Assembly (NCBI GenBank): GCA_017519305.1 | Contig: JAFWSN010000010.1 | Span: forward strand, 1 to 36,089 | Length of the DNA: 36,089 bases | Direction: 5' to 3' | Source of the DNA: Candidatus Saccharimonadota bacterium | GTDB lineage: Bacteria; Patescibacteriota; Saccharimonadia; Saccharimonadales; Saccharimonadaceae | Part shown: positions 1 through 8,430 of the stretch, piece by piece | How positions within the stretch are numbered: the stretch's first letter is position 1 | Layout: each line of letters begins with the position of its first letter | Translations under genes and position numbers: made by a program | The notes under the pieces: model-generated | What the model was told of the DNA's origin: nothing | Seen by the model: only the letters and a program-made list of their open reading frames with translations | Database searches by the model: none

Positions 1-265
1 GATCGTTAGGAATTTTGAGGAGATCTGTCTCTAGTACGAGAGGACCGAGATGGACGAATCTCTAGTGTACCGGTTGTGGTCACCTACTGCATCGCCGGGT
101 AGCTATGTTCGGAAGAGATAAGCGCTGAAAGCATATTAAGCGCGAAGCCCACTCCAAGATAAGAATTCCCTAGGAGACTCCAGAAAGAAGATCTGGTTGA
201 TAGGCGCAAGGTGGAAGCATGGTAACATGTGGAGCCGAAGCGTACTAATAGGTCCATCGCCTTTT
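1..265 (+). rRNA. 23S ribosomal RNA, 3' end (partial)
   Basis: The window opens inside domain VI of 23S rRNA. The sarcin-ricin loop core AGTACGAGAGGACC lies at about 33-46, and the conserved 3'-terminal block (GGTTGATAGGC, then GTACTAATAGGTC) lies at about 196-254. The 3' end is placed near 265 by analogy with other bacterial 23S genes, so it is accurate only to a few bases. The 5' part lies outside the window. A 5S gene and a terminator follow in the usual 16S-23S-5S order. Confidence 0.95.
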
Positions 266-290
266 TATGTCTTGAACATAGCTAGCAACC

Positions 291-357
291 GACGCTCGAT
301 GCGTCGCCGTCATTTAAAATCTAACACCTTATGGACATCAACAGCTTCAAAATGACG
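291..357 (+). other. 23S-5S internal spacer with processing-type stems
   Basis: The spacer between 23S and 5S rRNA holds a short hairpin, GACGC (291-295) with GCGTC (301-305), and a longer-range inverted repeat, CGTCATTT (308-315) with AAATGACG (350-357). Such stems are typical substrates for RNase III-type processing of the rRNA precursor. That role is inferred from position; no gene is seen here. Confidence 0.5.
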
Positions 358-371
358 AATTTTGTAGCAAC

Positions 372-478
372 TTGGTGCCCATAGCGCTGAGGTAATACCT
401 GTTCCCATTCCGAACACAGAAGTCAAGCTCAGTAGCGCCGATTATACTGCATCAGCGGGAAACTAGGAAGGTGCCAAA
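372..478 (+). rRNA. 5S ribosomal RNA
   Basis: About 107 nt with the canonical 5S core CCCATTCCGAACACAGAAGTC at roughly 404-424. The terminal helix I pairs TTGGTGCC at 372-379 with GGTGCCAA at 470-477, including G-U pairs. The ends are set from helix I and may be off by one or two bases. It follows 23S and is closed by the terminator at 489-515. Confidence 0.93.
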
Positions 479-488
479 TTATGAAAAG

Positions 489-515
489 TCCACCCGAAAG
501 GGTGGATTTTTCTTT
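489..515 (+). terminator. rRNA operon terminator
   Basis: Perfect 7-bp stem TCCACCC / GGGTGGA closed by a GAAA tetraloop and followed by TTTTTCTTT. It is an intrinsic terminator placed directly after 5S rRNA. The promoter of the next gene starts within 5 nt of its U-tract. Confidence 0.93.
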
Positions 516-523
516 GTTATAAT
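515..523 (+). promoter_or_regulatory. Extended -10 promoter of the methyltransferase gene (leaderless)
   Basis: TGT-TATAAT with the hexamer at 518-523. Only 6 nt separate it from the ATG at 530, so the expected transcription start coincides with the start codon. No convincing -35 is present; the upstream sequence is the rRNA terminator stem. Confidence 0.75.
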
Positions 524-529
524 ATCTCT

Positions 530-1189
530 ATGAGCAAAGAGAACGAGGAAACCCTCAAAGTCTACGAAAGTTTTGGGAGTGCATATCTAGATAATGCGCA
601 CAAAAGGCATGCCAAGAATATGCAAGAAGTGAGGGAGAAAAAAGCCAGGACTATCTTAGACGGATTCTCTGCACTTGGTAAAAACGCTAAGATTCTCGAA
701 ATCGGTTCGGCCGACGGAGAAGTGGCGCTGCTCGCAAAGGAGCTAGGTTTTAACGTGACCGCCAGTGACGTTTCGAAACAATTTTTGGCAGAAATTATAA
801 AAACCGGATTACCTTATTTTAAATTCAATGTGTTAAAAGATAACTTAGACGGGTTGGAGTTTGATGGGATTATGGCTTTTCACGTGTTTGTGCATTTTAC
901 ACCGGAAGACTTGTCTGAGGCTCTAGCTAAAATTTACAGATTGCTTCGCCCTGGCGGAAGATTTATTGGTGATGCTTTGAATTCTGAAGACAAAAATGGC
1001 AAGGTCTCTGAATGGTGCGACTTTGGCAATGGTTACGAAATTGGGGCTGGTCGATTTTTCTATTATTACAACGAGACGCAAATAAAGAAAATCATTGAAG
1101 ATTCCAGCTTAATATTGGAAAATTTCTATCTGAGTGGTGGCGATAACGATCGTAAATGGATTAACTTTGTTCTAGCTAAACCAGAGTAA
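530..1189 (+). CDS. Class I SAM-dependent methyltransferase
   Basis: 219-aa cytoplasmic protein with a Rossmann-type methyltransferase fold. Motif I is visible as ILEIGSADGEVALLAKELG, followed by the acidic end of strand beta2 (NVTASDVS). Motif IV-like FDGIMAFHVFVHF and the post-motif LLRPGGRFIGDALN match the Methyltransf_11/25 group that transfers a methyl group from S-adenosylmethionine to a small molecule or macromolecule. The substrate cannot be told from sequence. The N-terminal YESFGSAYLDN resembles the lead-in of ubiquinone/menaquinone-type methyltransferases, but no quinone pathway is visible nearby. The gene stands alone after the rRNA terminator with its own leaderless promoter and converges on nusA. 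Confidence 0.85.
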   Translation: MSKENEETLKVYESFGSAYLDNAHKRHAKNMQEVREKKARTILDGFSALGKNAKILEIGSADGEVALLAKELGFNVTASDVSKQFLAEIIKTGLPYFKFNVLKDNLDGLEFDGIMAFHVFVHFTPEDLSEALAKIYRLLRPGGRFIGDALNSEDKNGKVSEWCDFGNGYEIGAGRFFYYYNETQIKKIIEDSSLILENFYLSGGDNDRKWINFVLAKPE

Positions 1190-1219
1190 AAAAAGAACGC
1201 CTCGAGGGCGCTCTTTTTT
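1187..1219. terminator. Bidirectional terminator between the methyltransferase gene and nusA
   Basis: A-tract, stem CGCC/GGCG extended by a mismatched AAAAGA/TCTTTT arm, loop around TCGA, then TTTTTT. A-tract and T-tract flank both sides, so it can stop transcription from both convergent genes. It overlaps the TAA of the methyltransferase gene. Confidence 0.8.
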
Positions 1220-1230
1220 GTTGATATGAA

Positions 1231-2337
1231 TTATTCTTCTTCAGCTTCTTCAAGGGCAGAGAGCAAAGAATCTTCCACGTTTTGTTTCTTCTTCTTTGGT
1301 GCAGCTTTTGAAAGCTCGATGTCGATATCAAATCCAGTGAGCTTAGAAGCGAGGCGGACGTTTTGGCCTTGCTTGCCGATGGCGATAGATTGTTGATCGT
1401 CAGAGACAGAAACTTTAGCTTTCTTGCCATCAATATCAACCTTGATGATTTCGGCAGGAGACAAAGCTTCGCGGATATATTCAGAAGCGTTGTCGCTCCA
1501 GTTGACGATATCAATTTTTTCACGTTCACCAATTTCGTTCATCACGGCTTGAACACGGACGCCGCGGCCACCAACGAAGGTACCAACTGGGTCAACACCA
1601 GGAACAGCTGACATTACAGCGATCTTGGTGCGGCGACCAGCTTCGCGAGCGATAGCCTTAATTTCGACGGTGCCATTTTCGATTTCTGGAACTTCCTGGC
1701 GGAAGAGATATTCAATAAACTCAGCGCAACCGCGAGAAAGAATGAGTTGTGCACCGCGGTCGTCACGTTCGATGCCTTTGATGTAGACTTTGATACGTGA
1801 GCCGACAGTGTAGTACTCGCCTTCAATTTGTTCGCTTCTTGGCATGATACCGTTAGCGCGGCCAAGGTCGATGCGGACAAGTTTTTGCTCAACACGAGCA
1901 ACCGTGCCGTTTACAACAGTACCAACTTTGTCTTCGAACATCGTAAGCACAGCTTCACGCTCGGCTTCACGAAGTCTTTGGACAACAACTTGCTTAGCGG
2001 TCATTGCGGCAACGCGACCGAATGATTTAACGGCAAATTTCTCTTCGATAATATCACCAACTTTTTTGCCTTTGCCAGCTTCCTTTAGTGGGATTTCGGT
2101 GGCTGGGTTGTAAGCGACATCGTCTTCGATAACTTCGCGCATTACAAAGACATCGGCTTCGCCAGTTTTAGTATTAAGGGAAGCGCGTACATTCATATCG
2201 CGGTCACCATTGTCTTTACGCCAAGCGGCGGCAATGGCTTGTTCGATAACGTCAAGCACGGTTTCTTTTGGTAGGTTTTTCTCTTCAGCGATTACATCAA
2301 CGAGTGCTGCCATCTGCTTGAGATCGAGATCTTCCAT
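1231..2337 (-). CDS. nusA: Transcription termination/antitermination factor NusA
   Basis: 368-aa RNA polymerase-binding factor that modulates pausing, termination and antitermination. The order is canonical: N-terminal RNAP-binding domain (about 1-125), S1 domain (about 130-200, GTVVNGTVARVEQKLVRIDLG), then two KH domains, with the KH2 signature SIAIGKQGQNVRLASKLTG near residues 315-335. The protein ends with a short acidic tail (EEAEEE) and lacks the C-terminal acidic repeats of the ~495-aa E. coli protein, the compact form common in Gram-positive and reduced genomes. The start is set by AAAGGA at 2342-2347 just upstream of the ATG. The usual partners rimP, infB and rbfA are not adjacent; nusA stands alone here. 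Confidence 0.96.
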   Translation of the reverse strand: MEDLDLKQMAALVDVIAEEKNLPKETVLDVIEQAIAAAWRKDNGDRDMNVRASLNTKTGEADVFVMREVIEDDVAYNPATEIPLKEAGKGKKVGDIIEEKFAVKSFGRVAAMTAKQVVVQRLREAEREAVLTMFEDKVGTVVNGTVARVEQKLVRIDLGRANGIMPRSEQIEGEYYTVGSRIKVYIKGIERDDRGAQLILSRGCAEFIEYLFRQEVPEIENGTVEIKAIAREAGRRTKIAVMSAVPGVDPVGTFVGGRGVRVQAVMNEIGEREKIDIVNWSDNASEYIREALSPAEIIKVDIDGKKAKVSVSDDQQSIAIGKQGQNVRLASKLTGFDIDIELSKAAPKKKKQNVEDSLLSALEEAEEE

Positions 2338-2357
2338 ATTATCCTTTCTTTAAATTA

Positions 2358-2386
2358 AAAATACCGTCCCTCTTCAGGCCGGTCAA
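2358..2386 (-). promoter_or_regulatory. nusA promoter
   Basis: On the minus strand, TTGACC (2386-2381) is separated by 17 nt from TATTTT (2363-2358). The expected start is near 2352, giving a leader of about 14 nt that contains AAAGGA. This is one of the few promoters here with a good -35 and a Shine-Dalgarno leader. Confidence 0.6.
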
Positions 2387-2440
2387 ATTCTGTATAATAT
2401 TATGTTATCACAGATAAGAAACAAATGCAAGAGGGTATTT

Positions 2441-2467
2441 TTAGCACTCTTGCATTTAGAGTGCTAA
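2441..2467 (+). promoter_or_regulatory. CIRCE operator (HrcA-binding site)
   Basis: Perfect match to the CIRCE consensus: TTAGCACTC at 2441-2449, a 9-nt spacer, and GAGTGCTAA at 2459-2467. CIRCE is bound by the heat-shock repressor HrcA. It sits across the -35 region of the clpC promoter, so bound HrcA should block RNA polymerase directly. The whole clpC-clpP operon is therefore predicted to be derepressed by heat or unfolded protein. hrcA is not in this window. Confidence 0.93.
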
Positions 2468-2478
2468 TTTGTTATACT
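2450..2478 (+). promoter_or_regulatory. clpC operon promoter (leaderless, overlapped by CIRCE)
   Basis: TTGCAT at 2450-2455, 17-nt spacer, TGT-TATACT with the hexamer at 2473-2478. The ATG at 2485 is 6 nt beyond the -10, so the mRNA should be leaderless. The -35 begins inside the CIRCE spacer. A further TATAAT at 2393-2398 could be a secondary upstream promoter, which would place CIRCE in a leader RNA. Confidence 0.82.
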
Positions 2479-2484
2479 GAGAAC

Positions 2485-4962
2485 ATGCAAGAAGAATTTA
2501 GTGAAATCATGAATCGTCTTTCTGAAAATGCACGTTTTGCTTTGCAAAAAGGAGATTTTTATAGCAAAAGATATAACAAAGGCTTCATGGGCACAGAACA
2601 TCTTTTAATGGGTATTCTGAGCATCGACACTTCTACTGGTGCCAAGATTATCCGCGAGGAAGGTGCCACGCTTGAGGAGGTTGAAAAGGCCATTAACAAG
2701 CCAGCCGTTGATGTACCTGGTTCCGATATGGCAATGATGTCGCTCTCCGAAGCTATTATTCTTACTCTTCGTATGGCCCGCAACTTTACTAAAGAACAAG
2801 GCCTTTCCGTAATTGGTACCGAGCATATTCTTTACTCGCTACTTTCTCAGCCAAACTCTCGTGCTGCGCTAATTCTTGAGAGTCTCAACGTTGATATTGA
2901 TAAAGTTCTTGATGGTATCGAAAAACTCGTCGAGAAACAAACCGCCGACGAAAAAGTCAAAAAAGAAAAAGCTAAATATTTGCGCAAAGCGCCACTTAAA
3001 TTCCTTGGCCGCTACGGCAAAGATTTAACCGAAGAAGCCCGCGCTGGCAAACTTGATACCGTAATTGGTCGCGAAAACGAAATCGAACGCGTAGTTACAG
3101 TACTCTCGCGCCGCACCAAATCAAACCCGGTTTTGATTGGTGAAGCTGGCGTCGGTAAAACCGCTATCGTCGAAGGCCTCGCTACCAAAATTGTCAAAAA
3201 CGAAGTGCCGGGTTCGCTCATCGGCAAGCATATCTATCAAGTCGATTTAAGCTCTGTTGTTGCTGGAACCAAGTTCCGCGGCGAATTCGAAGAGCGTATC
3301 AAAGGCATCATCGACGAAGCTACTGGTGACGATTCGATTGTGCTCTTTATTGATGAGATTCATTTGCTCTGCGGTGCTGGTTCATCCGAAGGTTCAATGG
3401 ATGCGGCCAACATTTTAAAACCAGCTCTCGCTCGCAACACGATTAACCTGATCGGCGCCACCACGCTTGATGAATATCGTAAAACCATCGAAAAAGACAA
3501 AGCCCTTTCGCGTCGTTTCCAAACCGTAATGGTTGAAGAGCCGAGCGCTGCTGTGACTTTGCGAATCTTAAAAGGTATCAAAGGTCATTATGAGAAACAT
3601 CACGGCGTAATTATCCCAGACAAAATTCTTGAAACCGCCATCGCGATGTCCGGTCGTTATATTAATGATCGCTTCATGCCGGATAAAGTTATCGACGTAA
3701 TCGATGAAGCTTCCGCCATCGCCAAAGTTGCAGCCGATAAAAAAGGCGGCAGCAAATACAAGAAACTCAAAATCGAAAAATCTACATTGGATGACAAAAT
3801 TGCCGAAGCTGCCGAAAACGAAGACTACGAAAAAGCTGCCAATCTCAAAACCGAAGCTATCAAAATTGAACAGGAAATCAAAAAACTCGAAAAGGCTGGC
3901 GTCAAAAAAGACGAAACGCCAACCCTTACCGAAGAAAATTTGGCTACTGCCATTTCACTCAAAACCGGCATTCCAGTTTCTAAAGTCCACGGCTCCGAAA
4001 TGAAGCTATTAAATTCATTGGAAGACCATCTCAAAGAATCTATCATTGGCCAAGACGAAGCTATTGAAGCCGTTTCTAAAGCTATCCGCCGCGGCCGCTC
4101 CGGCGTGGCTGATCCAAAACGTCCAATTGGTTCATTTATCTTTATGGGTCCAACTGGCGTTGGTAAAACCGAACTCGCCAAAGTTATCGCGCGTGAAGTT
4201 TTTGGCGGCGAAAACGCATTAATTAAAATCGACATGTCTGAATTTGGTGAGAAACACAATGTTTCACGCTTAGTTGGTGCGCCAGCTGGTTATGTTGGTT
4301 ACGACGATGGCGGCAAACTCACTGAGGCTGTGCGTCGTAAGCCATATTCCGTAGTCTTGTTTGATGAAATTGAAAAAGCTCACCCAGACGTCTTTAATAT
4401 GTTGCTTCAAATTTTGGAAGACGGCGTTTTGACCGATGCGCAGGGCAACAAAATTAAGTTCAACAACACAATCGTAATTCTTACTTCCAACCTCGGCTCG
4501 GCCGACATGTATCGTGAATCCGAACTTGGCTTTACGGCTAAAACTCCGAAAGACAAAAAGGCTCTCGCCGAAGAGTATGAGGAGAACAAAGAATACGCGA
4601 TGAAAGCCTTTAAAAAAGCCATGCGCCCAGAACTCATCAACCGTCTCGATGCCATTCTGGTTTTCCACGCTCTTACTAAACAGAATGTGGAAAAAATCTT
4701 TGATAATCTTATCAGCGATCTTGGCCGCCGCTTGGCCGATAAGGGTATCGGCGTAAAAGTTGCCAAGTCTGCCAAAGAATATTTGATTAAGAAAGGCTAC
4801 GATCCAAAGAATGGCGCTAGACCACTTCGCCGCGCTATCGACGACGAAGTTGGCTCACTACTTTCCGAAGCAATTATCAATGAAAAGATTAAGAAGGGCG
4901 AAATTGCCACTATTGATTTGGCCAAAAATAAGCTTACAATGAAGGTGGAACATGAAAAGTAG
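2485..4962 (+). CDS. clpC: ATP-dependent Clp protease ATPase subunit ClpC
   Basis: 825-aa Hsp100 unfoldase that feeds substrates to ClpP. Order: two Clp N-terminal repeats (about 1-150), AAA+ module D1 with Walker A GEAGVGKT and Walker B VLFIDEIH, a short middle region carrying a UVR-type helix pair ([19 protein letters not shown]), AAA+ module D2 with [12 protein letters not shown] and [14 protein letters not shown], and the C-terminal ClpB_D2-small domain. The UVR motif and the short middle domain mark ClpC rather than ClpB. A longer in-frame start at 2425 exists but would translate the CIRCE and promoter; the 2485 start matches both the family N-terminus ([20 protein letters not shown]) and the leaderless promoter. 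Its 3' end overlaps the next gene by 11 nt. Confidence 0.96.
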   Translation: MQEEFSEIMNRLSENARFALQKGDFYSKRYNKGFMGTEHLLMGILSIDTSTGAKIIREEGATLEEVEKAINKPAVDVPGSDMAMMSLSEAIILTLRMARNFTKEQGLSVIGTEHILYSLLSQPNSRAALILESLNVDIDKVLDGIEKLVEKQTADEKVKKEKAKYLRKAPLKFLGRYGKDLTEEARAGKLDTVIGRENEIERVVTVLSRRTKSNPVLIGEAGVGKTAIVEGLATKIVKNEVPGSLIGKHIYQVDLSSVVAGTKFRGEFEERIKGIIDEATGDDSIVLFIDEIHLLCGAGSSEGSMDAANILKPALARNTINLIGATTLDEYRKTIEKDKALSRRFQTVMVEEPSAAVTLRILKGIKGHYEKHHGVIIPDKILETAIAMSGRYINDRFMPDKVIDVIDEASAIAKVAADKKGGSKYKKLKIEKSTLDDKIAEAAENEDYEKAANLKTEAIKIEQEIKKLEKAGVKKDETPTLTEENLATAISLKTGIPVSKVHGSEMKLLNSLEDHLKESIIGQDEAIEAVSKAIRRGRSGVADPKRPIGSFIFMGPTGVGKTELAKVIAREVFGGENALIKIDMSEFGEKHNVSRLVGAPAGYVGYDDGGKLTEAVRRKPYSVVLFDEIEKAHPDVFNMLLQILEDGVLTDAQGNKIKFNNTIVILTSNLGSADMYRESELGFTAKTPKDKKALAEEYEENKEYAMKAFKKAMRPELINRLDAILVFHALTKQNVEKIFDNLISDLGRRLADKGIGVKVAKSAKEYLIKKGYDPKNGARPLRRAIDDEVGSLLSEAIINEKIKKGEIATIDLAKNKLTMKVEHEK

Positions 4963-5923
4963 TAAACTTAGGATTATCTTTGGTTTTACCATCGTGGCGC
5001 TCGCGCTTGCCGTAACGTTTATAGTTGGAACCAATTATTATGCCATCCACGATACGATTCGTAGCTGGTCGTTTAATCCTACACCGGCAGTTGAAAATGT
5101 CAGAAAAGAACTCAACCTCACGGATGCTGGCGACCTGATTTTTAAGGCGACCAATCCAACTCTCGACGAAAGCCAAGCTTTTAATTCGAGTTGTCAGAGT
5201 TTCGACCAGGCAGTTACGATTTTGGGCTGCTATACCGATGGCAATATTCATGTTTATGATGTTAAATCAGATGAACTAGACGGCATTGTCGAAGCTACCG
5301 TTGCACATGAAATGCTTCATGCGGTTTGGGCTCGCCTCTCCGAAGATGAGCGCAGTAGTCTAACTGAAGATTTGAAAACAGTTTTTAAAAACAACTACGG
5401 ACGTCTTTCGGTTGTCAACGATTACGCCGACGACGTTAAGTTCGATGAGCTTTTTGCTCGTGCCGGCACCGAGATTCGTGACATTCCGGAAAACCTAGAA
5501 AAAGTTTATTCTCGCTATTTTACTAATCGCTCAGCAATCGTCAGCAAATACGAGCGCTTCCGTGCTGTATTTGACGAACTGGCCGACGAGATCGAAACTC
5601 TTTCTAGTGAAATCGAAAATTTGCGTACCAAAATCGACGCCGATGTTAAAAGTTATAAAGAACGCGTGGCGAGCTTCAATGCTGCTGCCGCAGAATTTAA
5701 CGACTGTGCCAATACGACAAATTGTTTCACTTCAGAATATACCTTCACTAAGCGTCGTTCCGAAATTATTGCCGAACAAGAAGAGCTCAACGAATTTTAT
5801 GAACGCATCATGAAAGAAGTCGAAGAATGTAACGAAAAAATTCGTCAGTACAACAATAACGTTTTGAAAACCAATCAATACAACGAAGTCATTAATTCTA
5901 ATATCGAAAGGGTAGAACAATGA
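4952..5923 (+). CDS. Membrane-anchored HEXXH putative zinc metalloprotease with coiled coil
   Basis: 323-aa protein of no family I can name firmly. An N-terminal membrane anchor (about residues 8-27) is followed by a domain with a zinc-protease motif HEMLH at 119-123 inside [14 protein letters not shown] downstream [10 protein letters not shown] (Glu about 166) could give the third zinc ligand, as in gluzincins. The C-terminal half (about 195-320) is rich in Glu/Lys heptads and probably forms a coiled coil. The basic N-terminus and single anchor suggest an extracytoplasmic body, and the Cys pairs at 81/93 and near 250 fit an oxidising compartment. It overlaps clpC by 11 nt (start preceded by AAGGTGG) and clpP by 4 nt, so it is translationally coupled inside the Clp operon and under CIRCE control. 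Protease activity is inferred only from the motif. Confidence 0.72.
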   Translation: MKSSKLRIIFGFTIVALALAVTFIVGTNYYAIHDTIRSWSFNPTPAVENVRKELNLTDAGDLIFKATNPTLDESQAFNSSCQSFDQAVTILGCYTDGNIHVYDVKSDELDGIVEATVAHEMLHAVWARLSEDERSSLTEDLKTVFKNNYGRLSVVNDYADDVKFDELFARAGTEIRDIPENLEKVYSRYFTNRSAIVSKYERFRAVFDELADEIETLSSEIENLRTKIDADVKSYKERVASFNAAAAEFNDCANTTNCFTSEYTFTKRRSEIIAEQEELNEFYERIMKEVEECNEKIRQYNNNVLKTNQYNEVINSNIERVEQ

Positions 5924-6501
5924 AAAATACACTAGTCCCAACCATCATCGAAGAAACCAACCGCGGTGAACGCGCCTACGATATTTATTCGCGCCTTTTA
6001 AATGACCGCATTATTTTCCTCGGCGAAGATGTCAATCCACACACTGCCAACTTGGTCGTGGCACAGCTTTTGTATCTCGCGCACGAAGATCCAAAGAAAC
6101 CAATCAAACTCTATATCAACTCTCCTGGCGGCACTGTTTATGACGGTCTCGCCATTATCGATACCATGAACTACATCGAGCCAGATGTTGAAACTATCGG
6201 TATCGGCCTTCAGGCTTCGATGGGCGCAATGTTGCTTTCATCCGGCGCCAAAGGCAAACGTTATTGTCTCGAAAATGCTCGCGTTATGATTCATCAGCCG
6301 TCTTCTGGCACTGAAGGTAAAATTACCGACCAGGAAATTACGCTCAAAGAAGGTATTTTCCTCAAGAAACGCCTTGCTGAAATCTTTGCTAAAAACACTG
6401 GCAAGAAACTCGAGCAAGTTGAAAAAGATATGGATCGCGATCACTGGATGTCTGCTGAAGAAGCCAAAGACTACGGCATTATCGATAAAATTATTAAATA
6501 A
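5920..6501 (+). CDS. clpP: ATP-dependent Clp protease proteolytic subunit ClpP
   Basis: 193-aa serine peptidase that assembles as a tetradecameric chamber docked by ClpC. The catalytic triad is complete: Ser100 in [14 protein letters not shown], His125 in [11 protein letters not shown], and Asp174 in [12 protein letters not shown]. The oxyanion-loop INSPGG is at 67-71. Length is normal for the family. The ATG overlaps the stop of the preceding HEXXH gene (ATGA), and truB begins 2 nt after its stop. Co-transcription with clpC keeps ATPase and protease under one heat-shock operator. Confidence 0.97.
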   Translation: MKNTLVPTIIEETNRGERAYDIYSRLLNDRIIFLGEDVNPHTANLVVAQLLYLAHEDPKKPIKLYINSPGGTVYDGLAIIDTMNYIEPDVETIGIGLQASMGAMLLSSGAKGKRYCLENARVMIHQPSSGTEGKITDQEITLKEGIFLKKRLAEIFAKNTGKKLEQVEKDMDRDHWMSAEEAKDYGIIDKIIK

Positions 6502-6503
6502 CC

Positions 6504-7157
6504 ATGGATTCTGAGATTTTGCTAATTGATAAACCAGACAGCATGTCGTCGTTCGGCGTGGTGGCCAGAGTACGCCGCGTGCTTTCTGAGCGCGCTGGCC
6601 ACAAGGTCAAAGTTGGTCATACCGGCACTTTGGACCCTTTTGCTACTGGGCTTTTGATTTTGCTTACCGGCAAGGGAGCTAAGCGCTCGAACGAATTTCT
6701 AAAATTAGATAAAACCTACGAAGCCACTATTCGCCTCGGCGCCACTTCTACGACCGGCGATCCAGAAGGCGAAATCTCCGAAAAATCCTGTGAACCTGTG
6801 CAGCGTGCACAAGTTGAAGCCATTATCCCGCAGTTCTTGGGTGAAATTGAACAGCGCGTACCACAATTTTCCGCCGTTAAAATTAACGGTGAACGTGCCT
6901 ACAAACTTGCCCGCAAAGGCGAGCAGGTCGAAATGCCGGTCCGCAAAATCAAGATTTATAGCCTCGAAATTCTAGACTACAATTGGCCAGAACTCAAGAT
7001 TCGCTGTCATGTTTCTTCCGGTACCTACATCCGCACACTGGGCGAAGATATTGGTAAAGCTCTTGGTACTGGCGCTTACCTCACGGCACTCCGCCGCACC
7101 GAAGTTGGTGAGTATTCGGTTGATGCCGCCACTAGATTAGACGATTTCATGTCATAG
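6504..7157 (+). CDS. truB: tRNA pseudouridine(55) synthase TruB
   Basis: 217-aa enzyme that isomerises U55 in the T-loop of tRNAs. The catalytic motif GHTGTLDPFATGLL is present (Asp44), as are the lead-in LLIDKPDSMSSFGVV and the motif SSGTYIRTLGEDIG. It is shorter than the ~300-aa E. coli enzyme and lacks a clear C-terminal PUA extension, as in several reduced genomes. It starts 2 nt after clpP without an SD of its own and is presumably read by translational coupling as the last gene of the clpC operon. Confidence 0.95.
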   Translation: MDSEILLIDKPDSMSSFGVVARVRRVLSERAGHKVKVGHTGTLDPFATGLLILLTGKGAKRSNEFLKLDKTYEATIRLGATSTTGDPEGEISEKSCEPVQRAQVEAIIPQFLGEIEQRVPQFSAVKINGERAYKLARKGEQVEMPVRKIKIYSLEILDYNWPELKIRCHVSSGTYIRTLGEDIGKALGTGAYLTALRRTEVGEYSVDAATRLDDFMS

Positions 7158-7162
7158 GGGTG

Positions 7163-7200
7163 TATAATAATACTGACCGCACTTTTATAGAGAAAGGGGG
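7163..7200 (+). promoter_or_regulatory. Promoter and variant Shine-Dalgarno of the 128-aa protein gene
   Basis: TATAAT at 7163-7168 lies 39 nt before the ATG at 7208, giving a leader of about 33 nt. The leader ends in AAAGGGGG (7193-7200), 7 nt before the ATG. That octamer pairs with the usual anti-SD end CCUCCUUU over 8 positions if one G-U is allowed. Confidence 0.65.
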
Positions 7201-7207
7201 GATCATT

Positions 7208-7594
7208 ATGAATACTAATGATCTTTTTGCGGTAGCAAAAATCTTGGCCGAGCTCAATCGGTTTAGATGTGATTTCAAGCTAATCATTTGTGGCGAAGAG
7301 TTTAAAAACACCAACGACAATAATTTTTCAATCTATCATTGGCACTTTGTCCTTAGAAGCAGGCTCGAAGAAAAATTAAAGAAAGAGGCAGACAATAAAA
7401 TTAACTATGAATTATTTCTGACTCTAGCTAGTGACCCTCGTAGAAGACACTGCAAAGTTTGGTGGGACGATTCGATCCGACGTTATAAATTTTCTATGAC
7501 GCGAGTGGGGGATATTCCCAAAGTGAAAACCTTTTACAGCCTCAATAGTGAAGAGGCTCACAAAGAAATCATCAAAATGATTAGCTCGTACTAA
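7208..7594 (+). CDS. Hypothetical protein, 128 aa
   Basis: No family recognised. A soluble protein with no signal peptide or membrane segment, rich in charged and aromatic residues (KVWWDDSIRRYKFSM), with N-terminal MNTNDLFAVAKILAELNRFRC. The start at 7208 is chosen over an in-frame ATG at 7160 because the TATAAT at 7163-7168 and the AAAGGGGG leader would otherwise lie inside the coding region. It stands alone between truB and a strong terminator. It shares its leader style with 8431-8625 and 28737-29522, which may reflect shared expression. Confidence 0.6.
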   Translation: MNTNDLFAVAKILAELNRFRCDFKLIICGEEFKNTNDNNFSIYHWHFVLRSRLEEKLKKEADNKINYELFLTLASDPRRRHCKVWWDDSIRRYKFSMTRVGDIPKVKTFYSLNSEEAHKEIIKMISSY

Positions 7595-7621
7595 ACGGCT
7601 TTTTTAAAAAAGCCGTTTTTT
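7593..7621. terminator. Bidirectional terminator, perfect palindrome
   Basis: AAACGGCTTTTTT / AAAAAAGCCGTTTTTT: an almost gap-free hairpin overlapping the TAA of the upstream gene. It serves both the plus-strand gene and the convergent alkylation-repair gene ending at 7627. Confidence 0.9.
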
Positions 7622-7626
7622 CGTTA

Positions 7627-8322
7627 TTAAGATTTTCTCAGAGTTTTTAGATATTTTTTTGTTTCTGATTCAACCCTAAACGAATCACAAATTTTAGAGA
7701 CAGTCTTATTAAAAGTCCAGGCCGGCAATTTTGTCGCCTTCAAAAACCCGAGCGTCTCTTCTGGGAATTTAACGAAACATTCAGACAAAAGCCACGCGAT
7801 AGCCATCTTAACATAATATTTATCAACATTTTTTAGACTTTCTACGCGGTCAAAAATCAAACCCAAATAATCGGCGTCAAGATAACTGCTTTTTAGGATA
7901 ATTAGCCCAACACGAATCGCAAATTCTTCGCCGGATTTTAAGAGCGGTTCAACCTTCTCGTCTAAAAATTCCGCGCGGTGCTTTTTGATAATCTTTTTCA
8001 GCCCCGGGCAAAAGGTATCGCACGTCGCCCAGTCGTCGATATATTCAACCTGCGAATCAAAATATTTCAGCATTTCACTGTATGGTAAACGACAAATTAG
8101 CATGCCCCGAATCAAAACTTCTTCAAATGCGACTGGCTTAAAATCCAAAAATTCTACAATTTTTTCCTGCGGAATCTGCCCAGCGATTTTTCGAACTTGC
8201 GGAATCCGCACGCCAAAAAATGGTCGCTCGCTTGGGATGCCTCGCATTGTAAATTCGCGAAAACTATCTTCGGCGTAAAAATCCAGCTGCGCCCGTAGTT
8301 CTTCGTAGGTTGTGATCTGCAT
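7627..8322 (-). CDS. AlkD-like DNA alkylation repair protein
   Basis: 231-aa all-helical protein resembling the DNA alkylation repair family (AlkD/AlkC, HEAT-like repeats), which removes or handles N3- and N7-alkylated purines. Family hallmarks include the N-terminal FFGVRIPQVRKIA, the central YIDDWATCDTFCPGL, and VDKYYVKMAIAWLLSECF, where the Trp/Asp residues of AlkD that cradle the lesion lie. The start is placed at 8322 rather than an in-frame 8361 because a TATACT (minus strand, 8334-8329) sits exactly 6 nt before the 8322 ATG. Length matches the family. Single-gene unit, convergent with the 128-aa gene. Enzymatic specificity cannot be told. Confidence 0.82.
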   Translation of the reverse strand: MQITTYEELRAQLDFYAEDSFREFTMRGIPSERPFFGVRIPQVRKIAGQIPQEKIVEFLDFKPVAFEEVLIRGMLICRLPYSEMLKYFDSQVEYIDDWATCDTFCPGLKKIIKKHRAEFLDEKVEPLLKSGEEFAIRVGLIILKSSYLDADYLGLIFDRVESLKNVDKYYVKMAIAWLLSECFVKFPEETLGFLKATKLPAWTFNKTVSKICDSFRVESETKKYLKTLRKS

Positions 8323-8328
8323 AGCTTC

Positions 8329-8334
8329 AGTATA
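8329..8334 (-). promoter_or_regulatory. -10 element of the AlkD-like gene (leaderless)
   Basis: TATACT on the minus strand with a 6-nt gap to the ATG at 8322, which predicts a leaderless transcript. No TGN extension and no obvious -35. Confidence 0.6.
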
Positions 8335-8384
8335 TATTAAGGCGACGTTTAAAGAAAGCAAACGATAACGAAATAGGGGATTGA

Positions 8385-8424
8385 TGGTATAATTGTCTCT
8401 ATAGCACCTTTATAAGAAAGGGGG
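8385..8424 (+). promoter_or_regulatory. Extended -10 promoter and variant SD of the two-gene micro-operon
   Basis: TGG-TATAAT (hexamer 8388-8393) gives a start near 8400 and a leader of about 30 nt. AAAGGGGG at 8417-8424 lies 6 nt before the ATG at 8431. The layout closely resembles the leader of the 128-aa gene at 7163-7207. Confidence 0.7.
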
Positions 8425-8430
8425 ATTGCA

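Noticed and set aside
2425-2484. 20-residue N-terminal extension of ClpC
   Set aside because: It would translate the CIRCE operator and promoter, and the family N-terminus starts at 2485.
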